DNA of 64,000 bases from Methylocystis sp. MJC1 (GTDB taxonomy: Bacteria > Pseudomonadota > Alphaproteobacteria > Rhizobiales > Beijerinckiaceae): positions 1,215,001-1,279,000 of the forward strand of contig NZ_CP107558.1 of NCBI RefSeq assembly GCF_026427715.1. The letters are read 5' to 3'. The position numbers and the translations under genes are program-made. This document shows positions 47,635 to 56,320 of this stretch, one piece after another. Under the pieces are notes generated by a model that was given only the letters and a program-made list of their open reading frames with translations, did no database searches and was not told the DNA's origin. How positions within the stretch are numbered: the first letter of the stretch is position 1; every line of letters starts with the position of its first letter.

Positions 47635-48202
47635 TTAGAGGAGGCCCGTGTCGCGATAGATGTCGCGAAGCGACAATCGCGCGCCGATGATCGGCAGTTC
47701 CAGCTCGGCGTCCGCCGTCTCGAAACGGCGCTCGGCGAAGCCCGTCTTGCGGTCGTAGGAGACGAGTTCGACGGCGTCCTGAGCGACGACAATATACTGT
47801 GACAGGGACGGCAGCGTCGCATAGGCCTTACGCTTCCAGCGCAGGTCCTTGTTTGGCGGTCGAGGGAGAAAGGACCTCGAAAGCGACCATCATGTCGCTG
47901 CATTCGACGCCCTTGAGATCGTCATTGGGCCGGATCAGGAGGTCAGGAACGGGGACGCTGATCTCGGATAAACGAACGCCCAAGCCTGGCAGAACTTCCC
48001 AAGCACCATTGCCGCCTCGGGCGAGCGCTCCAAGCAAGAGCGATAGGTTGAGAAGGATCTTCTGGTGCAGGCGGCTTGCGGACGCGTTCAAGACCGGCTC
48101 CCCCTCGATCAGCTCCCATTTTTCGTCGTTTGGGCGCGCGGCGGTGAACGCGAAGAATTCCTCCGCGTTCATCGGTCGAGGGTCGAGAAAAGGGACGCCC
48201 AT
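47635..48202 (-). pseudogene. Uma2 family endonuclease (DUF820), frameshifted
   Basis: The frame from 48202 reads MGVPFLDPRPMNAEEFFAFT through VPVPDLLIRPNDD and AFEVLSPSTAK, then runs out of frame and stops. The next frame carries on with DLRWKRKAYATLPSLSQYIV to IYRDTGLL at 47635. One extra base near 47851 explains it. PD and E of the PD-(D/E)XK site are in the first part, and the catalytic Lys region (AKKDLRWK in relatives) falls exactly at the shift. Uma2 genes often occur in mobile or toxin-like settings; here it splits purC from purS. Confidence 0.85.
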
Positions 48203-48226
48203 GGCCTCCTCTTTCTGGTCGGTCTC

Positions 48227-48991
48227 CTACTGCACCAGCTTGGGCGCGCCGACGCGGACGGTTTCGCCTTCCTGCATGATGCCGAGCCGGCGGGCGACCT
48301 CGGTATAGGCCTCCACCAGCCCGCCGAGATCACGGCGGAAGCGGTCCTTGTCCAGCTTGTCGTTGGACTTGATGTCCCACAGACGGCAGCTGTCGGGGGA
48401 GATTTCGTCGGCGACGACGATCCGCATCATGTCGCCTTCCCACAGGCGGCCGCACTCCATCTTGAAATCGACGAGGCGGATGCCGACGCCCAGGAACAAG
48501 CCGGACAGGAAATCGTTGACGCGAATGGCGAGCGCCATGATGTCGTCGATCTCCTGGGGCGTCGCCCAGCCGAAGGCGGTGATATGCTCTTCCGACACCA
48601 TCGGATCGTCGAGCGCGTCGTTCTTGTAATAGAACTCGATGATCGAGCGCGGCAGCTGCGTGCCTTCCTCGATGCCGAGGCGCTTGGCCAGCGAGCCCGC
48701 GGCCACGTTGCGCACGACGACTTCCAGCGGAACGATCTCGACCTCGCGGATGAGCTGCTCGCGCATGTTCAACCGGCGGATGAAATGCGTCGGCACCCCA
48801 ATGTTGTTGAGGTTCTGGAAGATATATTCCGAGATGCGGTTGTTGAGGACGCCTTTGCCATCGATGACTTCATGCTTTTTGGCGTTGAAGGCGGTGGCGT
48901 CATCCTTGAAATGCTGAATCAACGTGCCAGGCTCCGGGCCCTCGTAGAGGACCTTGGCCTTGCCTTCGTAGATACGGCGACGGCGGTTCAT
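48227..48991 (-). CDS. purC: Phosphoribosylaminoimidazole-succinocarboxamide synthase
   Basis: SAICAR synthetase of purine synthesis. 254 residues beginning [20 protein letters not shown], with [30 protein letters not shown] and [10 protein letters not shown]. The start at 48991 is the common one; an ATG ten codons before is possible. Upstream it is divergent from the ATPase zeta gene, as in many Hyphomicrobiales. Confidence 0.96.
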   Translation of the reverse strand: MNRRRRIYEGKAKVLYEGPEPGTLIQHFKDDATAFNAKKHEVIDGKGVLNNRISEYIFQNLNNIGVPTHFIRRLNMREQLIREVEIVPLEVVVRNVAAGSLAKRLGIEEGTQLPRSIIEFYYKNDALDDPMVSEEHITAFGWATPQEIDDIMALAIRVNDFLSGLFLGVGIRLVDFKMECGRLWEGDMMRIVVADEISPDSCRLWDIKSNDKLDKDRFRRDLGGLVEAYTEVARRLGIMQEGETVRVGAPKLVQ

Positions 48992-49382
48992 TGGGATCAA
49001 CCGGGGCTTGAGAAAGTCCATGGGGTCGGCCGCGGCTCCTCCGATATGGTCCCGCGACCGGGATTCGTCCAGGGAGCGGGAGGCTAAGGTGACCGACCGC
49101 AACGATGCGCGGTCGTAACGTCTTTGGGGGCCAGTGACAAGCCAGTGGCCGCCTTAGAAAGGCGACGCCTCACTTTATCCGAAACGGAAAGGCGATACAA
49201 CGCGCTATTTTTGGGCGGGTTTCAGCTTTTTTGGCGACGCATGCCCCAATATGTTGCAAAAGCGGCTTGGCATTGGCGCCGGGCGCAGTTTTCGCCTATA
49301 TGCGTGCGGCGCATTCAAATGCGGCGCGCGGCGGATTCGCCGCCAGATTCCAGCAAAGACAAAAACCGGCCGAGGAATGGAC
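48992..49382. other. Divergent intergenic region purC / ATPase zeta
   Basis: About 390 bases without a gene. It must hold both promoters. A small hairpin GGCGGATTCGCCGCC at 49330-49344 lies in the leader of the zeta gene. I see no riboswitch pattern. Confidence 0.5.
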
Positions 49383-49706
49383 ATGAGCACTTTCGACCAG
49401 CGCGAAGATTCGTTCGAGAAACGCTACGTCCACGACGAGGAGCTGCGGTTCCGCGCCGAGGCGCGCCGCAACAAGCTCATCGGACTCTGGGCGGCGGAGA
49501 AGCTCGGCAAGACGGGCGCGGACGCCCAGGCCTACGCCGAGGCCCTGGTGGTGGCGGAAGTCTCCGCGCATGCCGACGAGCAGGTCGTCGCGACGGTGAA
49601 GAAGGACTTCGAGGCCGCCGGCGTCGACCAGTCCGAACATCAGATCCGTCGCACGATGGAAGAAATGCTCGCCAAGGCCAAGGCGGAAATCCAGGCGGGC
49701 GAGTAA
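49383..49706 (+). CDS. F1F0-ATPase inhibitor subunit zeta (DUF1476)
   Basis: 107 residues, begins MSTFDQREDSFEKRYVHDEE, the inhibitory N-terminus of alphaproteobacterial zeta subunits, followed by a four-helix bundle (RFRAEARRNKLIGLWAAEKL and so on). It blocks ATP hydrolysis by the F1 motor. GAGGAATGGAC sets the start. The position next to purC is the usual one. Confidence 0.93.
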   Translation: MSTFDQREDSFEKRYVHDEELRFRAEARRNKLIGLWAAEKLGKTGADAQAYAEALVVAEVSAHADEQVVATVKKDFEAAGVDQSEHQIRRTMEEMLAKAKAEIQAGE

Positions 49707-49772
49707 GGAAGCGCCCACGGAACAGATGACGATCGCACGCCTCCCTTTCATGGGGAGGCAATCACCGCTATG

Positions 49773-49884
49773 CTCTGGACCGCGAGCCTAAGGCTCCCCG
49801 TCATTGCGAGCGGAGCGAAGCAATCCAGGGCCGCTATAGCTGCCCTGGATTGCTTCGTCGCTTTGCTCCTCGCAATGACGAGCG
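49773..49884. repeat. Family E half plus family B repeat upstream of xerC
   Basis: TCTGGACCGCGAGCC with AAGGCTC at 49773-49798 is followed by a family B unit (GTCATTGCGAGCGGAGCGAA to CTCGCAATGAC, 49800-49880). GCGGTCC follows at 49882, as if family B had inserted into a family E element. Confidence 0.75.
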
Positions 49885-49926
49885 GTCCTAGGCGTTCCTT
49901 TAAGCTTTGCGCGCCAAGCTTCGCCC

Positions 49927-50919
49927 ATGCGCCAACCCTCCTCTCGAAACGCCCGTCCGGCTCCAAAGCCTTTGCCCGACGCCGCGCGGTTTTCCGCCGC
50001 GCCGCAAATCGCGCGAGAGGCCGGTTTTTGGCTGCAGGCGCTCGCGGGCGAAAAACGCGCCTCGCGCCACACGATCGACGGCTATACGCGCGACGTCGCA
50101 GGCTTTCTGGCCTTTCTCACGGAACATCTCGGCGCGAAGCCAGATTCCGCGGCGCTCATCGCATTGCAGCCGGCGGATTTGCGCGCCTATCTGGCGAAGC
50201 GCCGCAATGAGGGGCTGGAGAACCGCTCGCTGCTGCGGGCGCTCGCGGCCATCCGCAATTTCCTGCGGTTCCTGGAGAAGAAGGGACTCGCCAAAACCGA
50301 CCTCTTCGGCGCCGTGCGCGCGCCCAAGAAGCCGCACAGCCTGCCCAAGGCGCTCGCCGTCCAAGACGCCCGCGATCTCATCGACCCGGAGCAGCGGGCG
50401 GGCGAGGCGCGTGAACCCTGGGTGCTGGCGCGAGACGCCGCCGTGCTCGCTTTGCTCTATGGCGTGGGGCTGCGCATCTCCGAGGCGCTGTCGATCGCGC
50501 ACGCCGAGGCGCCTATTGGCCGCATCGACCGGATGACGATCACCGGCAAGGGGAACAAGACGCGCACGCTTCCCGTGATCGAGCCCGTGCGGCGGGCGAT
50601 CGAAGCCTATCTTGCGATCTGCCCCTATGAACTCTCCGGCGGCCCGCTGTTCGTGGGCGTCAAGGGCGGGCCGTTGTCGCCGCGAATCGTGCAACTCGCC
50701 GTTCAGCGCCTGCGCGGGGCGCTGGGCCTGCCCGACAGCGCGACGCCGCATGCGCTACGCCACTCTTTCGCGACGCATCTTCTCGGGCGCGGCGGCGATC
50801 TGCGCACGATCCAGGAGCTTCTGGGGCACGTCTCGTTGTCGACGACGCAGATTTATACGGCCGTCGACAAGAAGCGCCTGCTCGATGCTTATAAGTCAGC
50901 ACATCCGAGAGCGGATTAA
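49927..50919 (+). CDS. xerC: Tyrosine recombinase XerC
   Basis: Partner of XerD in chromosome-dimer resolution. 330 residues with core-binding domain (ASRHTIDGYTRDVAGFLAFL) and catalytic residues Arg (YGVGLRISEAL), Lys (TGKGNKTR), HALRHSFATHLL, LLGHVSLSTTQIYT with the Tyr nucleophile. The N-terminal basic extension (MRQPSSRNARPAPKP) is long, so a later start is possible. Preceded by repeats. Confidence 0.92.
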   Translation: MRQPSSRNARPAPKPLPDAARFSAAPQIAREAGFWLQALAGEKRASRHTIDGYTRDVAGFLAFLTEHLGAKPDSAALIALQPADLRAYLAKRRNEGLENRSLLRALAAIRNFLRFLEKKGLAKTDLFGAVRAPKKPHSLPKALAVQDARDLIDPEQRAGEAREPWVLARDAAVLALLYGVGLRISEALSIAHAEAPIGRIDRMTITGKGNKTRTLPVIEPVRRAIEAYLAICPYELSGGPLFVGVKGGPLSPRIVQLAVQRLRGALGLPDSATPHALRHSFATHLLGRGGDLRTIQELLGHVSLSTTQIYTAVDKKRLLDAYKSAHPRAD

Positions 50920-50948
50920 CGCCGGCGCTCATCGGCGTTTGGTTCCCT

Positions 50949-51050
50949 GTCATTCCCGACGCTCGCGTAGCGAGTGATCGGAAATCCGGGGCAAAGCCAG
51001 CCTACTTGGCTCTGGATTCCCGAGCGGGCCTCCGGCCCGTCGGGAATGAC
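50949..51050. repeat. Family A palindromic repeat, copy 7
   Basis: GTCATTCCCGACGCTCGCGT at one end, CTCCGGCCCGTCGGGAATGAC at the other. Between the convergent ends of xerC and the ribB gene. Confidence 0.9.
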
Positions 51051-51087
51051 ATGCCCAGCGTGAGCGGTTTATGCAAAACGCCTGATA

Positions 51088-52182
51088 TTACTCCACCGGC
51101 TCCACCGCCGTAATCTCGATCCCGAACCCCGACAGCCCCACAAACGCCCGCGGCTTGGCCGAAGACGAACGCAGCCGGATCGACGACACGCCGATGTCCT
51201 TCAAAATCTGTGCGCCGAGGCCGACGTCGAGCCATTGCCGCTTGCGCGTTTCTTCGGCGTTCTCATCCGAGAGGCCGACGACATTGGTCGGCACGCCGGC
51301 CGCGCCGTCGCGCAAATAAACCAGCACGCCATGGCCTTCGCGGGCGAAGCGCGCGAGCGTCTTCTTGATGGTCGGCGCGCCGCCCATGACGTCGGCGAGA
51401 ATATCGGCGCGGTGCAGCCGCGCCGGCACGTCGCGGCCGTCGCCAATCGCGCCCATCACAAAGGCGAAATGCTGGACGCTGTCGAAGGGCGTGACATAGG
51501 CGTGGCCGGTGAAATCGCCATATTCCGTATGCACGGGGAAGGTGGCGACGCGCTCGACGAGCTTTTCGCGCGCCTGGCGATAGGCGATGAGATCGGCGAC
51601 CGAGACAAGCTTGAGGCCGTGCTTTTGCGCGAATTCGACGATCTGCGACCCGGTCATCACCGTGCCGTCGTCATTGGCCAATTCGCAGATCACGCCGACC
51701 GGCGGCAGGCCGGCGAGCCGGCACAGATCCACGGCGGCTTCCGTATGGCCGGAGCGCATCAGCACGCCGCCGTCCTTGGCGATGAGCGGGAAGACATGGC
51801 CCGGCCGCACGAAATCGCCCGCGCCCATATTGCCGTTGGCCAGCGCCCGCACCGTATTGCAGCGCTGCTCGGCGGAAATGCCGGTGGTGAGCCCATGGCG
51901 CACGTCGACGGAGACGGTGAAGGCCGTGCCGAGCGGGGCGTCGTTCTGCGCCACCATGGGCGCAAGATGGAGCCGCCGCGCCTCTTCGAGCGTCAAGGGC
52001 GCGCAGACGATGCCGCAGCAATTGCGGATGATGAAGGCCATTTTCTCGGGCGTGCAGAGCGACGCCGCTATGACGAGATCGCCTTCATTCTCGCGGTCGT
52101 CGTCGTCGGTGACGACGACGATCTCGCCGCGCGCAATGGCCTCGATGGCCTCAGTGATGGAGTGGGACAAGCGGGTCTCCAA
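51088..52182 (-). CDS. ribB: 3,4-dihydroxy-2-butanone-4-phosphate synthase with degenerate GTP cyclohydrolase II domain
   Basis: Riboflavin synthesis. 364 residues. The N-terminal 200 residues are a full RibB domain (VVVTDDDDRENEGDLVIAAS, GHVFPLIAKDGGVLMRSGHTEAAVDL). The C-terminal part has the RibA fold but not the zinc-binding cysteines: where RibA has the GECLTSEVFGSLRCDC type motif, this protein has DVPARLHRADILADVMGG. GTP cyclohydrolase activity is thus unlikely, and a separate RibA would be needed. No FMN riboswitch fits into the 60-base leader. Confidence 0.93.
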   Translation of the reverse strand: METRLSHSITEAIEAIARGEIVVVTDDDDRENEGDLVIAASLCTPEKMAFIIRNCCGIVCAPLTLEEARRLHLAPMVAQNDAPLGTAFTVSVDVRHGLTTGISAEQRCNTVRALANGNMGAGDFVRPGHVFPLIAKDGGVLMRSGHTEAAVDLCRLAGLPPVGVICELANDDGTVMTGSQIVEFAQKHGLKLVSVADLIAYRQAREKLVERVATFPVHTEYGDFTGHAYVTPFDSVQHFAFVMGAIGDGRDVPARLHRADILADVMGGAPTIKKTLARFAREGHGVLVYLRDGAAGVPTNVVGLSDENAEETRKRQWLDVGLGAQILKDIGVSSIRLRSSSAKPRAFVGLSGFGIEITAVEPVE

Positions 52183-52245
52183 AAGGCGCCGGACGGCGCC
52201 GCTCCCGCATATGTAGCGGCGCAGGCGCGCCGATTCAAATCGCGG

Positions 52246-52635
52246 TCATTCGCTCGGCGGGGCGCCTGCGATGCGCGGCGCGCCGCAGTTGGTGCAGGGG
52301 AGGAAGCGAAGCTGCCCTGCCGGAAGGCCCTCGGTCGGCTCGCGGCGGGCAGGGGCGTCGACGGCGTCGGTGGAAACGAGCTTGATCCGGATGTCGTCGC
52401 CGATATGCAGGCCCGTATCCTCGATCCATTCGACGCTCTGCTCCCCGGCGGGATCGGAGGCGTCGATGCCGCCCACGCGCAGATCGAGGCCCTCGATGGC
52501 AGGGCCGTCGGCCAGGAGGGAAGGAGCCCCGGCTCCCTTGCCGACCCAGGTGAGCATGAAGGAAATCACGCCGTTCTCGTTGACGCCAGCCGTTGCGAGC
52601 TTCTCGCCGTTCTTCCAAATCTCGAAGCCGAGCAA
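52246..52635 (-). CDS. Conserved-looking protein of unknown function
   Basis: 129 residues from TTG at 52635 with GGGAGG just upstream. Reads MLGFEIWKNGEKLATAGVNE; the first part is beta-rich, and the C-terminus has a CTNCGAPR pair that could bind a metal. No family recognised. Located upstream of ribB on the same strand, separated by about 60 bases. Confidence 0.65.
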   Translation of the reverse strand: MLGFEIWKNGEKLATAGVNENGVISFMLTWVGKGAGAPSLLADGPAIEGLDLRVGGIDASDPAGEQSVEWIEDTGLHIGDDIRIKLVSTDAVDAPARREPTEGLPAGQLRFLPCTNCGAPRIAGAPPSE

Positions 52636-52761
52636 TCTAGCCTCCCACCGTTGTCCTCCCGCAATGAATAGCGCCCATATCTTGACAATTCGAAACGGTT
52701 TTTCCGAAAAACTTTATCGAAACGCGGGCCTTGCCCGTTTCGTCGAGCTGGAAAGGGTTTC

Positions 52762-53520
52762 ATGCGCATCGCTAATCGACGGTTAACCACAGCGCTTGCG
52801 CTGACCCTGATCTGCGCCGCGCCGCGAGCCGCCGACGCCGCCTGTGTGGAGATGTCGCAAGCGGGCGCCTCCTATACGGTCTGCGACTATGACGCGCGGC
52901 GATCGTCGATCAGGCTGTTTCTGCGTGACGCGAAGGGCGAAATCTATGGCGCTTTCTCACGCCTAGCGGACGATCTTTCTGCGAAGGGGCAAAGCCTCAT
53001 CTTCGCGATGAACGCGGGGATGTATGGCGAAGATTTTTCGCCCGTGGGCCTTTATGTCGAAGCGGGCAAAATGTCGCATGCCGCCAATACCGCGAATGGC
53101 GCGGGCAATTTTCACCTGAAGCCCAATGGGGTCTTTTGGATCGATGGCGCGCGCGCCGGCGTGACGGAGACGAGCCGATTCTTGAGATCGGGCGCGCATC
53201 CCACCTACGCCACGCAGTCGGGGCCGATGCTGCTGATGGGCGGGCGGATCAATCCGCATATTCACGAGAGCGGGACGTCGGAGAAGTTTCGCAATGGCGT
53301 CGGCGTTTTCGGCGGGCATGTCGTGCGCTTCGCCATCTCGAACCAACCGGTGACCTTCCACCAATTCGCGTCGCTCTTTCGCGATCGGCTGAAGTGTCCA
53401 GACGCACTCTTTCTCGACGGCGGCTCTGCTTCGGCGCTCTACGCGCCGTCGATCTCGCGCCACGATCGCTTTCACCCGATGGGACCGCTGGTTGGCGTCG
53501 TGGAGAATGCGGCGCGTTGA
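52762..53520 (+). CDS. Phosphodiester glycosidase family protein (NAGPA domain), exported
   Basis: 252 residues. Signal peptide MRIANRRLTTALALTLICAA with cleavage near AADA. The NAGPA-like domain is marked by FAMNAGMYGEDFSPVGLYVE, NFHLKPNGVFWID, TQSGPMLLMGG and ALFLDGGSASALYAP. Relatives remove sugars from phosphodiesters; here it acts in the periplasm, substrate unknown. Confidence 0.9.
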   Translation: MRIANRRLTTALALTLICAAPRAADAACVEMSQAGASYTVCDYDARRSSIRLFLRDAKGEIYGAFSRLADDLSAKGQSLIFAMNAGMYGEDFSPVGLYVEAGKMSHAANTANGAGNFHLKPNGVFWIDGARAGVTETSRFLRSGAHPTYATQSGPMLLMGGRINPHIHESGTSEKFRNGVGVFGGHVVRFAISNQPVTFHQFASLFRDRLKCPDALFLDGGSASALYAPSISRHDRFHPMGPLVGVVENAAR

Positions 53521-53523
53521 GGT

Positions 53524-53841
53524 CTATTTTTTCTTCGGCTCGGTGACGCAGCGGCGCGCCTCGCAGGAAGCGGCCACATCGTCCACCGCCGAGCCGAGGC
53601 AGAAGAAATATGTATGGTTCAACCTATCCTGCGCTTCCTCGGCATAAGTGGCGCTCACAGCGAGGCCCGATTGGCAAGGCACGGAGACGAGCGCGCAATC
53701 GTCGTTCGTCTTGCAGGCGAACCATGCTGCGGGGAGGCTGGCTTCGGCGCGGATGCGCGCGTCGTAGTCGTCGAGGTGGTGGGCTTGCGCCGTTGGCGGA
53801 AGGAAGGCGACCAGCAACGACAGGGCGAAAGCTTTTTTCAT
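53524..53841 (-). CDS. Small exported protein with five cysteines
   Basis: 105 residues. Signal peptide MKKAFALSLLVAFLPPTAQA. The mature part has ACKTNDDCALVSVPCQSG, FFCLG and SCEARRCV, suggesting disulfides in the periplasm. Ends in Lys (EPKKK). No family recognised. Follows the deacetylase-fold gene on the same strand with a 10-base gap, so probably the same transcript. Confidence 0.78.
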   Translation of the reverse strand: MKKAFALSLLVAFLPPTAQAHHLDDYDARIRAEASLPAAWFACKTNDDCALVSVPCQSGLAVSATYAEEAQDRLNHTYFFCLGSAVDDVAASCEARRCVTEPKKK

Positions 53842-53851
53842 ATGACCCTCT

Positions 53852-54856
53852 TCAGGCGCTCATCAGCGCGCCGACATGCGCCGCGACGGAGGCCGCGAGA
53901 TCGGGCGGACGATAGCCGCCTTCGAGCAGCGATACGATGCGCCCGTCGCAGCGCCGCGCAGCGACCTCCATTATGCGCAGCGTCGCCTCGCGGAAATCCG
54001 GTTCCACGAGACGCAGCCCGCCGAGCGGGTCGTGAAGATGCGCGTCGAAGCCTGCGCAGATGATGACAATATCCGGCCGGAAGGCGTCGAGCCGGGGAAG
54101 GATGCGGGTCTTGATCGCGGCGCGAAAAGCCTCGCCCCCGTCTCCCTTGCGCAGCGGCGCATTGACGATGTTGTCGTAAGCGCCTGTCTCCGTAACGGCG
54201 CCCGTGCCGGGGTAATGCGGCATCTGATGCGTCGAGCAATAAAGGACGTTCTTCTCGCTCCAGAAAATTTCCTGCACGCCGTTGCCGTGATGCACATCGA
54301 AATCGACGATGCCGACGCGCTCGGCGCCGAGCGCCGCAAGTGCGTGACGCGCCGCGATGGCGGCGTTGTTGAAGAAGCAGAAGCCCATCGGCGCTTCGAC
54401 GCGCGCATGATGGCCGGGCGGGCGCGCAGCGACGAAGGCGTTGCGCGCTTGTTTTGTCATGACGGCGTCGATCGCTGCGACGGCGCCGCCGGCCGCAAGA
54501 TATGCGGCGCGTAGCGTTCCAGCGCTCATGACGAGGTCATTGCCGAGGCGCGCCTGGCCCTCCTTCGGCGCGGCTTGCTCCAGATGCGCAAGATGCGCGG
54601 CCGAATGAACGCGCAGCAGCGCCTCTCGCGGCGCTTCGCTCGCTTCGAGACGCGAGAGCGCGGCGAAGCTGGGTTCGCCCAGCCGCGAGAAGAGCGCCGT
54701 CAGCCGCGCGGGACTGTCGGGGAAGCCGGGGCCGGGGTCGTGTTCGAGTTCGGCGGGGTGGGAGACGAAGAGGGTGGAAGAGGCCCCTGCCTGCGCGCCG
54801 ACGGCGGCGAGGCTTGCGGCGCCGGCGAGGGCGGCGCGGCGGGTGATCGAGGCCAT
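53852..54856 (-). CDS. Histone-deacetylase-fold hydrolase with Tat-like signal peptide
   Basis: 334 residues. The N-terminus ITRRAALAGAASLAAVGAQA carries a twin-arginine pair and hydrophobic segment, so export by Tat is likely. The catalytic domain has ARPPGHHARVEAPMGFCFFN, the zinc ligands in DFDVHHGNGVQEIFW and ICAGFDAHLHDPLGG, and a conserved Tyr in LEGGYRP. Bacterial members deacetylate polyamines or other small amides. Export of such an enzyme is unusual. Confidence 0.9.
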   Translation of the reverse strand: MASITRRAALAGAASLAAVGAQAGASSTLFVSHPAELEHDPGPGFPDSPARLTALFSRLGEPSFAALSRLEASEAPREALLRVHSAAHLAHLEQAAPKEGQARLGNDLVMSAGTLRAAYLAAGGAVAAIDAVMTKQARNAFVAARPPGHHARVEAPMGFCFFNNAAIAARHALAALGAERVGIVDFDVHHGNGVQEIFWSEKNVLYCSTHQMPHYPGTGAVTETGAYDNIVNAPLRKGDGGEAFRAAIKTRILPRLDAFRPDIVIICAGFDAHLHDPLGGLRLVEPDFREATLRIMEVAARRCDGRIVSLLEGGYRPPDLAASVAAHVGALMSA

Positions 54857-55202
54857 GATCGACGCTCCCCTTTGGAAATTTCCGCTGCGCTTATCGATTG
54901 TGTTCGTGGCAGGCAAGGGCGGCGACCCCCTACCTCCTTGTAAAGGGCTACCGCATGCTACCCCGTCATGGCCGGGCTCGTCCCGGCCATCCACGCCGCG
55001 CAGTGACGGCTCATGTTAGGCGGCTGGACCCCACCCTCGAAAAATACTCCATTAGGAACGTCGCCCGGGTCGGTCTTTGGCGCAGAGCCGGTCCTGTCCG
55101 TGGCAGGGCTGTGCCCGTTGGCGTGGGTGGCCGGGACAAGCCCGGCCATGACGTCCCCGAAATGTGTGACTCCCTTAGGCCTCGTTAAATGGAGGGATTC
55201 GC
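54857..55202. other. Repeat-filled gap upstream of the deacetylase-fold gene and downstream of aroC
   Basis: About 345 bases without a gene. CCGTCATGGCCGGGCTCGTC at 54963 and GTGGCCGGGACAAGCCCGGC near 55125 are inverted ends of a palindromic repeat common in alphaproteobacteria. At 55155-55178 it ends in the 24-bp sequence also found at 36246. Confidence 0.7.
55155..55178. repeat. 24-bp exact dispersed repeat (second copy)
   Basis: Begins CCCCGAAATGTGTGACTCCC; identical to 36246-36269. Lies just outside the CCCGGCCATGACG end of a palindromic element. Confidence 0.8.
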
Positions 55203-56276
55203 TCAGCCGATCTGCCCCCTGTGCCGCAGAAAGTGGTCCGCCAGCACGCAGGCCATCATCGCTTCGCCCACCGGCACGGCGCGGATGCCGACGCAGGGAT
55301 CGTGGCGGCCCTTGGTGACGATTTTCGTCTCATTGCCCGCGCGGTCGATGGTGCGGCGGGGCGTTAGGATCGAGGAGGTCGGCTTCACCGCGAAGCGCAC
55401 AACGATCGGCTGCCCCGTCGAGAGCCCGCCGAGCACGCCGCCGGCGTGGTTCGAGAGAAATGTCGGACCGGCGCGCATTTCGTCGGCGTTTTCCTCGCCC
55501 GTCAGCTCCGCGGCGGCGAAGCCGTCGCCGATCTCGACGCCCTTCACAGCGTTGATCGACATCATGGCCGAAGCAAGATCGGCGTCGAGCTTGCCATAGA
55601 GCGGCGCGCCCCAGCCGGCCGGCGCGCCTTCCGCGACAACCTCCACCACGGCGCCGATGGAGGAGCCGGCCTTGCGCACGCTGTCGAGATAGTCGGCCCA
55701 TTGCGCGGCCATGACGGCGTCGGGGCAGAAGAGCGGATTGCGCTCGACCTCCGCCCAGTCGAAGCGGGCGCGGTCGATCTTGTGCGGGCCGACCTGCACC
55801 AGGGCGCCGCGCATCGTCACGCCCGGGATCACTTTGCGCGCCACCGCGCCGGCCGCGACGCGCGCGGCGGTTTCGCGCGCCGATGAGCGCCCGCCGCCGC
55901 GATAGTCGCGAATGCCGTATTTCGCCTCATAGACAAAGTCGGCGTGGCCGGGACGGTATTTATTGGCGATCTCGCCGTAATCCTTCGAGCGCTGGTCGGT
56001 GTTCTCGATCATGAGCGCGATCGGCGTGCCGGTCGTGACCTGCCGGCCCTCGGTGTCAGTGAAGACGCCGGACAGAATTTTCACTTCATCCGCCTCGCGC
56101 CGCTGCGTGGTGAAGCGCGATTGACCGGGCTTCCGCTTGTCGAGAAAACCCTGGATGTCGGCCTCCGTCAACGCGATCCCGGGCGGGCAGCCGTCGACGA
56201 TCGCGCCAAGCGCGATTCCATGGCTTTCGCCGAAAGTGGTGACGCGGAAAAGGTGGCCGAAGCTGTTGTGGGACAT
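55203..56276 (-). CDS. aroC: Chorismate synthase
   Basis: Last step of the shikimate route, FMN-dependent. 357 residues with the three family signatures: [19 protein letters not shown], then [20 protein letters not shown], and [20 protein letters not shown]. Full length. Followed upstream on the same strand by an unknown exported protein and sixA. Confidence 0.96.
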   Translation of the reverse strand: MSHNSFGHLFRVTTFGESHGIALGAIVDGCPPGIALTEADIQGFLDKRKPGQSRFTTQRREADEVKILSGVFTDTEGRQVTTGTPIALMIENTDQRSKDYGEIANKYRPGHADFVYEAKYGIRDYRGGGRSSARETAARVAAGAVARKVIPGVTMRGALVQVGPHKIDRARFDWAEVERNPLFCPDAVMAAQWADYLDSVRKAGSSIGAVVEVVAEGAPAGWGAPLYGKLDADLASAMMSINAVKGVEIGDGFAAAELTGEENADEMRAGPTFLSNHAGGVLGGLSTGQPIVVRFAVKPTSSILTPRRTIDRAGNETKIVTKGRHDPCVGIRAVPVGEAMMACVLADHFLRHRGQIG

Positions 56277-56320
56277 GGGCGCGTTCTAAGTCGCGCGGGC
56301 GGGCGGGTCAAACGGGTGCC

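Noticed and set aside
52183..52245. FMN riboswitch before the ribB gene
   Set aside because: The gap is about 60 bases, too short, and shows none of the conserved FMN-aptamer blocks.
54958..55190. Small ORFs reading SPAMTG-like peptides in the gap before the deacetylase-fold gene
   Set aside because: These are translations of a common palindromic repeat, without start signals.
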